From: a virus | DNA length: 22,760 bases | Reading direction: 5' to 3' (one strand) | Virus record (IMG/VR): IMGVR_UViG_3300020185_000277 | Span: 1 to 22,760 of that record | Shown here: positions 13,875 through 20,606 of the stretch, piece after piece | Layout: every line of letters starts with the position of its first letter | How positions within the stretch are numbered: the first letter of the stretch is position 1 | Translations under genes and position numbers: made by a program | Notes under the pieces: generated by a model | Told to the model about the DNA's origin: nothing | Database searches by the model: none | The model's input: only the letters and a program-made list of their open reading frames with translations

Positions 13875-15443
13875 TTATACTGTGCCGACTACTTCTTCAA
13901 ACTCAACACCTGATCTTACAGCTACGAAGTTTAGAGTTACGTAGTTGATTGAACGTGCTGGCTTGATGAAGCAAGTTGCGATGAATTCGTTGCGGTCGAC
14001 AACTTCTGCGGTGTTGTTTGTTTCGTCACAAACAACGCGGAAGTCGGTGATACCACGCCGACCCTGAATTTCCCGTAGGAATGGTTCTACAATATTTACG
14101 AACTCTGCACGAGTAAACTCGTCGTTGAATTCGAACATTACGTTTTCGCCTGCTTCACTAATTGCTCTTTCGATAACTAGGAATAGTCTGCGTACGTTGA
14201 TACGGTCGAATGCAGATGGACGCGATTGGTGAGTCTTGTCACCATATAGCATTACACCTTGGCCTGGGATACTTACAATTGGATTGATTCCATTCTTGTA
14301 AAGTTTATCACGCTCTGTCTTACTAGGATTAATCAATAGTTCAGTAACACCTACGTATTGACCACGTCTAGAACCCGCTGGTGAGAACCAAGGAGCAGAG
14401 ACTGCATCGGCAGCGGCCATAACGCCTGCTGTTGAAGATGCTGCTGGGATAAACTCGTACTTATCTTCGTATTTGTTATAGACCTTAAACCAGTTTCCAT
14501 CAACAATTAAGTAAGATGAATCTTGATTAAGAGTAGTCTTGATGTATGTTACCATACTATCAACATTACCTGATGTTGGGGAAATTACCGCAACGCAGTC
14601 TTTTCGAGATGTAGCGATTTCAACAAGCTTCTGGTGAATAGTTTGTGCTGAATCCTGACCACCAGCTGGTTGGATAAGGAAATCAATCTGGATAGCTTCT
14701 TTGTTTAAGAAAGCATCGTATGCATTCACGTAATCTACTACGGTTTCATTTAGAGTTCCGTCAGAACCGCCTATCAATGTTACTGTTCCTGCCGCTGGTA
14801 CACCAGTAGAGGTGACCCAAGAGGAAGATTTATTGATAACTTCTGTAACGAAATTATTAGAACCGTTTGGATTTTTAGCATTAGGGTCAGTGGAAACGAA
14901 TTCGTATGTTTCGACAACTTCTCCTAGTGCGGACGATGAAACATATCCGAGAGAAACTACAATGTGAAGTTCATCACCTACTGGAGGAGATGTGAAGAAA
15001 CCTTCAAATTCCCAAGCAGCGAAAGTTGATGAATCTGCTACGGATACAGAAATTGTATTACCGAGAGCACCAAAATACTTTGCTTCGAAAGCACCGATTG
15101 TTGATTTTCTGTAGCCTGGGTACGCTGGAGTTACTTCAGTTCCATCAGAATCTAGGACTGCTGGAATGTCTGGTCGGTCTGCGCGAACTATAAATGCGCT
15201 TGAAGAATATTTTAGGAAGTACGAGGCAGAGAGAAAATCTCCTGCATACGCATCTCCTGCTAGTGGGGATCCAAAAGTAGACGCCAACTCGGTTTCATTA
15301 CCGATTAAGATTGGTGTGTTCAGTGGGCCCCAATTAAAGTCGCCTGCGAGTGCGCCAGTAGTGGAAGTGACAGCAGGTACGATACCTGTCAAATCAATTT
15401 CTCTTACTGTTACTGCCGGAGACTCTGAAGATAAGAGAGTCAT
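13875..15443 (-). CDS. 18: Tail sheath protein gp18
   Basis: This is the contractile sheath subunit surrounding the gp19 tube. The 522 residues (T4 gp18 is 659) start with SPAVTVREIDLTG, then a GALAGDFNWGPLNTPILI segment. They end with a conserved core domain (GRRGITDFRVVCDETNN, then FIKPARSINYVTLNFVAVRSGVEFEEVVG), which forms the inter-subunit mesh. The variable middle is shorter than in T4. A late promoter lies about 66 bases upstream and an AAGGA site precedes the ATG; gene 19 follows closely. Confidence 0.97.
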   Translation of the reverse strand: MTLLSSESPAVTVREIDLTGIVPAVTSTTGALAGDFNWGPLNTPILIGNETELASTFGSPLAGDAYAGDFLSASYFLKYSSSAFIVRADRPDIPAVLDSDGTEVTPAYPGYRKSTIGAFEAKYFGALGNTISVSVADSSTFAAWEFEGFFTSPPVGDELHIVVSLGYVSSSALGEVVETYEFVSTDPNAKNPNGSNNFVTEVINKSSSWVTSTGVPAAGTVTLIGGSDGTLNETVVDYVNAYDAFLNKEAIQIDFLIQPAGGQDSAQTIHQKLVEIATSRKDCVAVISPTSGNVDSMVTYIKTTLNQDSSYLIVDGNWFKVYNKYEDKYEFIPAASSTAGVMAAADAVSAPWFSPAGSRRGQYVGVTELLINPSKTERDKLYKNGINPIVSIPGQGVMLYGDKTHQSRPSAFDRINVRRLFLVIERAISEAGENVMFEFNDEFTRAEFVNIVEPFLREIQGRRGITDFRVVCDETNNTAEVVDRNEFIATCFIKPARSINYVTLNFVAVRSGVEFEEVVGTV

Positions 15444-15508
15444 GATAGTGTCCTTTTAGTTAAGGTATAATAAGTTAGTCATAATACGGAGTTTTCTTTC
15501 AATGTATC

Positions 15509-15516
15509 TATTTATA
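15509..15516 (-). promoter_or_regulatory. T4-type late promoter for genes 18-19
   Basis: TATAAATA on the minus strand between the stop of gene 17 (15529) and the start of gene 18 (15443). It would allow tail sheath and tube to be made at a higher level than terminase. Confidence 0.82.
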
Positions 15517-15528
15517 CTTTTAGTAAAT

Positions 15529-17136
15529 TTACCAATTATCGGGGTCATATGTCGCCCAATTCATACTGTAAGGGTCGTATAACTCCTCTTTGGGAACATA
15601 GTCCGAACCATCATCAATGATTCCGAAAGGGGGTAAATCGTCCTCTATCTCCTTCATACGTTGGTCAAACAACATCTGCTTGATATTGACATTGGTCATG
15701 TCACCAAAAGATTGTGTCCCCACAAAGTAACCGAACATGACTAAATTCATCATTAAGTCGTCATGGTTACCGTCAGAGGCTTCGTATGATGTTCCTTTGG
15801 AAACAAAGGTGGACACTTCCATAATAGTGTTTTCATCAACAATATCGAGTTTATGGTTCTCGATGATATCCTTGATTGAGGAACATCCCATCCGTTTTAC
15901 TTTTCTGTCCATGCGGATACCGATAGCATCTGCTTTGATTGCAGACTCTAGGTGAATGTTCTCATATTCCAAATCTTGATATAGGCCCACGCACACGACC
16001 ATACCTTGGTCATTGTTCTCAATAACAACATACGCTTCGTTATATACGTTAGCATATTTGTAAATCATGTTTGGATATAATATTGGGGATATCCTGTTGT
16101 TCCTGTACACACATACCTGTTTAAACGGTTGCACCGAAACATCGATTATGTTAAATGTTGAATAATCCTGTCCTCGCCCTTGACAGACATCGACAGTCAT
16201 GATATACTGATGCTCTAGTATCGGTTCTTCATAAACTAATAAGTCCCCACCTTCTAGTCTACGTTTTGGTTCTCTAGCACGTAAGTCAAGAAGCACTTGA
16301 CCCTCAATAAGAGTATTACCAGTACCAAAGAAAGTATTACCAAACTCTTGGTCAAACTGCAGCTGTGACGTATTTGCAATCGTCTGAGCTTTCCACTTCT
16401 CATCTCTGCCAGGCACATCCCACCAGTCTACACGGAAGGGTTTATACTCATTAACCTTCTGTACCGCACCTTCCCATATCTTCTGATATGTGTTACCAAT
16501 ACCGTTCGCAGTACTTGTTATGATAACTTTTGTATCTTTACCAGATGAGATTACTGGGTATGTTGATGTGTAGAACTCTGCCGCATTCTCTACGAAAGCA
16601 AACTCATCTAGGAACAGTAGGTTAACCGACATACCACGAATAGACGAACCGGAGGTCGCTGCAGCGATGATACGCGAGTTATTGGAGAACTCTATAGACC
16701 CTTTGTTGAGTGCCTTACATCCCGGCTGGAGAAAGAATGGAAGGTTCTCTAACATCAAGGTTACACGTGAAAGCATCTCACGCGCAGTTGCACCTTTGTT
16801 AGCAAGGATTGCAATTGTCTTCTCTGGATGAAACAGGGAATACCATAAAAGGTATCCCACAGAGGAAATAGACTTACCTGACTGTCGACATGCGAGAACG
16901 ATAGAGAATCTATTATCATTGAAATGTTCGAACATCTCTTCCTGATAATCATACAACTTGAATGGTACTAGACCTTTATCTAGGTGCACAACCTTAACAT
17001 ACTTCCTACAGAAATATGCGGGATCTTTCATACACTTCTGATATTCCCTGAGTTTCGTTTTGTCCCAATCCTCGGAAACGCCGTCACGTTTGACCTGTGG
17101 GTTTCCGAGATAACTGTTCTTGGTATATGAAGTCAT
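15529..17136 (-). CDS. 17: Terminase large subunit gp17
   Basis: This is the packaging motor ATPase and headful nuclease. The 535 residues (T4 gp17 is 610) show an N-terminal ATPase: Walker A ACRQSGKS (82-89), Walker B LLFLDE (173-178), coupling motif TSTANG (207-212). The C-terminal RNase H-like nuclease has D316 (TVDVCQGRG), E373 (VIENNDQG) and D459 or D460 (NHDDLMMN), corresponding to the T4 metal-binding triad. The start overlaps the stop of the oxygenase gene (ATGA). Confidence 0.97.
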   Translation of the reverse strand: MTSYTKNSYLGNPQVKRDGVSEDWDKTKLREYQKCMKDPAYFCRKYVKVVHLDKGLVPFKLYDYQEEMFEHFNDNRFSIVLACRQSGKSISSVGYLLWYSLFHPEKTIAILANKGATAREMLSRVTLMLENLPFFLQPGCKALNKGSIEFSNNSRIIAAATSGSSIRGMSVNLLFLDEFAFVENAAEFYTSTYPVISSGKDTKVIITSTANGIGNTYQKIWEGAVQKVNEYKPFRVDWWDVPGRDEKWKAQTIANTSQLQFDQEFGNTFFGTGNTLIEGQVLLDLRAREPKRRLEGGDLLVYEEPILEHQYIMTVDVCQGRGQDYSTFNIIDVSVQPFKQVCVYRNNRISPILYPNMIYKYANVYNEAYVVIENNDQGMVVCVGLYQDLEYENIHLESAIKADAIGIRMDRKVKRMGCSSIKDIIENHKLDIVDENTIMEVSTFVSKGTSYEASDGNHDDLMMNLVMFGYFVGTQSFGDMTNVNIKQMLFDQRMKEIEDDLPPFGIIDDGSDYVPKEELYDPYSMNWATYDPDNW

Positions 17137-17684
17137 CTTATGAAGACCTGTAGAGACTTTCTTTTAGGAGCATCATGTCTTGTTGCTGTAACGGCATGAA
17201 TTATCTTACCTTTTTGAAATACCGCCATACCTAAATCTGGTCTAATAGCCGTGGTCAGTTTGTCACCGTCCATTCGGAAAACAAAATATCCACCGTAGTT
17301 ATCGTTCCAGTTATCGTTTAAGTAGAATGATGCAGATGATGAATATGCACGGTCAGTGTGCCAGTTCAGAGCAAACTCCCCTTCACCCTCATAATACATT
17401 ACAAGATAGTCTTCATAATTGTTGCTAGACCCAATCGTAGAAATGCACTTGTCCGCTAACAGTTTGACCAAGGAGGGGTCTGATACTGGGTGTGTATTAG
17501 TATAACCACCCACACCATCTATCAACTCTTTTGGCCAAGAGTCGTTCCTTAGTGGTGTTGGGGACAATTCGACATTTTTATTCATGTGCGATATAATTCT
17601 CTTATATTCCGCATCGGTGAATGTATCGTCTGTTATCTTTACCAACTGGGTTTTATTTTTCCTACGTGATATTATCTTCATCAT
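17133..17684 (-). CDS. 2OG-Fe(II) oxygenase (prolyl-4-hydroxylase-like) inserted between terminase genes
   Basis: This is a probable iron and 2-oxoglutarate dependent hydroxylase. Counting from the ATG at 17684 (183 residues), iron ligands are H109 and D111 (WHTDRA) and H163 (IIHAVT), with a 2-oxoglutarate-binding Arg near 175 (KRKSLQVF). YGGYFVFR between them is the usual strand. The frame is open to 17747 inside gene 16, but the domain begins well after, and 17684 or the adjacent ATG at 17681 keeps overlap with gene 16 small (23 or 20 bases); no good ribosome site decides. It ends in an ATGA overlap with gene 17. Substrate is unknown; a protein side chain or a modified base is possible. Confidence 0.87.
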   Translation of the reverse strand: MMKIISRRKNKTQLVKITDDTFTDAEYKRIISHMNKNVELSPTPLRNDSWPKELIDGVGGYTNTHPVSDPSLVKLLADKCISTIGSSNNYEDYLVMYYEGEGEFALNWHTDRAYSSSASFYLNDNWNDNYGGYFVFRMDGDKLTTAIRPDLGMAVFQKGKIIHAVTATRHDAPKRKSLQVFIR

Positions 17685-18054
17685 CGCTTTGATCAATAGT
17701 TTTTTCATCTCCCAACAGCATACGCTGAAGGTCTGTAGTGGAACCAACGAATAGATTATTAGTAGTTGAAGATTCTGGAGGTTTGTCTTCTTTGGTAAGC
17801 TCTTTCTGCTTTTTGTTGAGATCCATCAGTTTATCGTTGACATCTGCGATGCCTTTAATCATACCAGATAGAACCTCAAACGCACGAGGATGTTCACTCT
17901 CACGTGCGACTTCAATCATGAGTTCTAGGGACTCACGACCTTTCTCAATTAGGTCATAGTATGTATCACGAGAATATTCATAGTCTTGTTCATGCACAAA
18001 GTTCCGTTTCTGCTCATCATCGAGGATGGCAGGCGGGTTGCTCGAATCATTCAT
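17662..18054 (-). CDS. 16: Terminase small subunit gp16
   Basis: This is the DNA-recognition and regulatory subunit of packaging. The 130 residues (T4 gp16 is 164) show the central helical oligomerisation region (YYDLIEKGRESLELMIEVARES, EHPRAFEVLSGMIKGIADVNDKLMDL, about 32-80), then a charged C-terminal tail. HPRAFEV in particular is typical of the family. It lies 14 bases after gene 15 and overlaps the oxygenase start. Confidence 0.95.
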   Translation of the reverse strand: MNDSSNPPAILDDEQKRNFVHEQDYEYSRDTYYDLIEKGRESLELMIEVARESEHPRAFEVLSGMIKGIADVNDKLMDLNKKQKELTKEDKPPESSTTNNLFVGSTTDLQRMLLGDEKTIDQSDDEDNIT

Positions 18055-18068
18055 AATGTATTTCCTAA

Positions 18069-18845
18069 TTATTCTGGGAAAATTATCTCGGTGTTGAAAC
18101 CGTAATCACCGTCTGGACTTACGTCTATAGGGTCTGGAGTGGTATTTATGGTTTCTATAAGAAGTTCTTCTCCCTCGGTCTCTGTCAAAAAGTTTAGGTT
18201 TGTATTGACTTCACGAATCACCGGCCCTTTGAGTTCTGGCCCATAGAAGTTAACTTTCATCTCGAAAGTGAGAGTATATATGATGGTGCGTCTTTGTTCT
18301 ACAGGGCCTTCGAAGTCATCTTGAAAATCTAATCCCGTCAATACTATTGGCACATCTTCTTTAATGCTTGGTTCATCCGCAAAAGGTTTGACAGTCAAGG
18401 TATATTGAGGAGCAAAATATGGTAAGATTTGTTCTACTACTTGTAGAGCATCATCCTGAGACTTTGCATAAACTGACAAAGAGAACCCGACATTATACGG
18501 AACACCAACGTAAGTTTTTCGTTGAACCGTATTGTCTGTGGTAACAACATTAGTGAAACTGTTCACTTTAGGTAATTGACGTGTTGCGTCATATGCAATA
18601 GAGTTTATCTCGAACGACATACGTGGAAGTTTAATAGCAACTCTGCGTTCTGCTTCCTCTCCGTTAGACATTTCTTCTAACCGCTCTATGAAAGACCTTT
18701 TAGGTGCATATGATAGAGGCACCTTGACCTGTGATAACACCTTACCCGCTGAGTCTGTTCTCAAAACATGTAAGTTATTAAACATTGAACCGAACACTGC
18801 AACGCAAGTGCGGACACGTTTATGATAAAAGTGACTTCCCATCAT
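18069..18845 (-). CDS. 15: Tail sheath stabiliser and completion protein gp15
   Basis: This is the tail terminator that caps the sheath and joins tail to neck. The 258 residues (T4 gp15 is 272) begin with HFYHKRVRTCVAVFGSMFNN, a hallmark of the family. They include PRMSFEINSIAYDATRQLPK and the following VGVPYNVGFSLSVYAKSQDDA (about 96-140), also well conserved. The start shares a base with the stop of gene 14. Confidence 0.95.
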   Translation of the reverse strand: MMGSHFYHKRVRTCVAVFGSMFNNLHVLRTDSAGKVLSQVKVPLSYAPKRSFIERLEEMSNGEEAERRVAIKLPRMSFEINSIAYDATRQLPKVNSFTNVVTTDNTVQRKTYVGVPYNVGFSLSVYAKSQDDALQVVEQILPYFAPQYTLTVKPFADEPSIKEDVPIVLTGLDFQDDFEGPVEQRRTIIYTLTFEMKVNFYGPELKGPVIREVNTNLNFLTETEGEELLIETINTTPDPIDVSPDGDYGFNTEIIFPE

Positions 18846-19723
18846 TATGATATGTCTCCGAATGGATTGGACTCAGAGAAGTCCACAAAATCATTAGCGA
18901 AATCATCAAACACTTTATTCTGTGAAAGTGGTTGGATTTCATTTACACCTTCGTCCAAAGATGCTGGAGTGAGGGATGCGTTATTTCCTACGACTGCTCG
19001 GTCTGTTGACCAAACATGATAATTACCGTCATCAGCTCCAGTGTGTGCAATTTTGAGCAAACGAGTTTCGCTGTTGAAGTAGGTAACCTCACCTTCGAGA
19101 ACATAATCGTCAAACGTCTGAGTTACGGTTTCGCCTGGCGTATAGTAGGATTCACTTCCCGACGACTCCATAATAAGTTCGTATTGGAATGCGTGTTCTT
19201 CTTCAACCCTGTCGATAGCATCTATGTTAGTATCAAAGTCTTCGTCCGAGAACTCGAATAACTCACACTGCATACGGAACTGAGGTAGTTGGGATAACTG
19301 ATAGAAAGGAGACTCGGTCTCAACCTTCTTGACCTCGAATAGAGATTCGGACAACGGAAGATAGATTACATCACCCTCTCTTGGTCGGAACTGATTGTCC
19401 GCAAGACGGTCACCGACTAGTTCTCTCCATCGTCGGCGAGCAATAACAAAGGTCGCTTGGTCTCGGAGTTCGATACCAAACTTAGTGAACAGGTCTCCTT
19501 CACCGTCAAAGGATTCAGTGTTTTCAATATACACTTCTACTTTATAGGCATCAGAGAACTGGGACTGGATACTGTCTAGGAAGATTTCTTCTCTTTCAAC
19601 AATCTCTCTCGGCAGGTAATATACATCCTGTCCATAGAATTGGATTGCTTCAATCAGAATGTCTTCGTAAAGATTCTGTTCCGGTCTGTGTTTTGTACTA
19701 ATATATGGATTGGTAGCCATCAC
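18845..19723 (-). CDS. 14: Neck protein gp14
   Basis: This is a head-completion protein of the connector, joining the portal/gp13 ring to the tail. The 292 residues (T4 gp14 is 256) show the conserved N-terminal part: NLYEDILIEAIQFYGQDVYYLPRE, followed by a long segment with DLFTKFGIELRDQATFVIARRRW (about 77-99) and the P-R-EGD loop (FRPREGDVIYLP). It begins directly after the stop of gene 13, and the gene 15 start shares its last base. Confidence 0.95.
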   Translation of the reverse strand: MMATNPYISTKHRPEQNLYEDILIEAIQFYGQDVYYLPREIVEREEIFLDSIQSQFSDAYKVEVYIENTESFDGEGDLFTKFGIELRDQATFVIARRRWRELVGDRLADNQFRPREGDVIYLPLSESLFEVKKVETESPFYQLSQLPQFRMQCELFEFSDEDFDTNIDAIDRVEEEHAFQYELIMESSGSESYYTPGETVTQTFDDYVLEGEVTYFNSETRLLKIAHTGADDGNYHVWSTDRAVVGNNASLTPASLDEGVNEIQPLSQNKVFDDFANDFVDFSESNPFGDIS

Positions 19724-20494
19724 TTACCCCATGAAGAACATAGGCCCTTCATCTTCTTCGTTACGGAATTTTTCCATGAGTCTCTCAATGTCCGCAAGGG
19801 CATCTTCATAGATTAAACGTGCGTTGACCGTAACACCGCCAGGCAATGTCATACCGTCAAATTTAATTAGGTTGGTACCCCACTGACGTTTAATCAGTGC
19901 GGTTGCATATTCTTTTAAAAACTTGTGATTCCAGAGAGAGTTGTATTCGGTTATACTACTATCTGGGTCACGTATGGCATAAACTTCAAATATTATAAAG
20001 TCATCTACATTTAGATTATTTTTAGAAATATGTAGGTTTATACGATTATACTGTCGGTCAAATGTAATTTGTGGATAACCACCCAGTTTCATGTCGAGTA
20101 GAGATAGCTGTTGCTGCATTTGTTCGTAATGTGCAAGATCTCCTAGTAGACCACCACCATTAGCAAAGTCACTAATAGTGTGGGACATGAACTGCCACGA
20201 GTCACTGAACCACCCCGAATGTGCATTACTAAAACTCATCGGTATCATGCGAACTACTGCGGTGAGATCCAAGTCATCACTGAAGTCCACATATTGATTA
20301 TCGACATCTGTCTGAGTCAATTGATGTTTCAGGTAGTATCTCTTAGACCCGTCCGGATGATTTTCACGAAACCACTGTAACGCCTCGTCTATACGATCGT
20401 CTAGTTGTTCTTCGTCTATATTGACTTCAACTACCGGATGCCCCAAGGCACGTAGGCAGTAATCTATCAATTCTTCTCTACTTGTTGAATACAT
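19724..20494 (-). CDS. 13: Neck protein gp13
   Basis: This is a head-completion protein that binds the portal after DNA packaging. The 256 residues (T4 gp13 is 309) begin with SREELIDYCLRALGHPVVEVNI, then DDRIDEALQWFRENH, which is the conserved family start; YNSLWNHKFLKEYATALIKRQWG near the C-terminus is also conserved. It opens the 13-14-15-16-17 operon behind two late promoters. Its leader has two touching palindromes over the ribosome site. Confidence 0.95.
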   Translation of the reverse strand: MYSTSREELIDYCLRALGHPVVEVNIDEEQLDDRIDEALQWFRENHPDGSKRYYLKHQLTQTDVDNQYVDFSDDLDLTAVVRMIPMSFSNAHSGWFSDSWQFMSHTISDFANGGGLLGDLAHYEQMQQQLSLLDMKLGGYPQITFDRQYNRINLHISKNNLNVDDFIIFEVYAIRDPDSSITEYNSLWNHKFLKEYATALIKRQWGTNLIKFDGMTLPGGVTVNARLIYEDALADIERLMEKFRNEEDEGPMFFMG

Positions 20495-20513
20495 GACTAT
20501 AGTCCAATATTGG
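20495..20513 (-). repeat. Two touching 10-base palindromes in the gene 13 leader
   Basis: GACTATAGTC (20495-20504) and CCAATATTGG (20504-20513) are both perfect palindromes sharing one base. They lie directly before the gene 13 ATG and contain its only visible ribosome site (GGA). Confidence 0.6.
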
Positions 20514-20521
20514 TTACGTAC

Positions 20522-20529
20522 TATTTATA
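20522..20529 (-). promoter_or_regulatory. T4-type late promoter for genes 13-17, proximal
   Basis: TATAAATA on the minus strand, 27 bases upstream of the gene 13 start and downstream of the terminator of the fibre gene. Confidence 0.8.
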
Positions 20530-20533
20530 CGTT

Positions 20534-20541
20534 TATTTATA
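20534..20541 (-). promoter_or_regulatory. T4-type late promoter for genes 13-17, distal
   Basis: A second TATAAATA lies 12 bases upstream of the first box, before a run of A and T that leads back to the terminator. Confidence 0.72.
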
Positions 20542-20555
20542 TTAAAATTAAATAT

Positions 20556-20583
20556 AAAAAAAGGGGGAACCGAAGTCCCCCCT
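20556..20583 (-). terminator. Rho-independent terminator after the fibre-type gene
   Basis: On the minus strand GGGGGA pairs with TCCCCC around a C(TTCG)G loop, with one unpaired T, followed by seven T. It uses the same type of tetraloop as the gene 23 terminator. Confidence 0.9.
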
Positions 20584-20606
20584 TATATCTTAGTGTGTAA
20601 TTAAGA

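Noticed and set aside
13589-13948. Plus-strand open frame opposite genes 19 and 18
   Set aside because: It spans the boundary of two well-supported genes and has no recognisable motif or ribosome site.
15466-15471. Plus-strand TATAAT upstream of gene 18
   Set aside because: No acceptable -35 box at 16-18 bases and no gene in that direction.
17685-17747. Longer N-terminus of the oxygenase up to 17747
   Set aside because: It would lie wholly inside gene 16, and the oxygenase domain needs none of it.
18143-18150. CATAAATA on the minus strand inside gene 15
   Set aside because: First base differs from TATAAATA and it lies inside a gene with no following start nearby.
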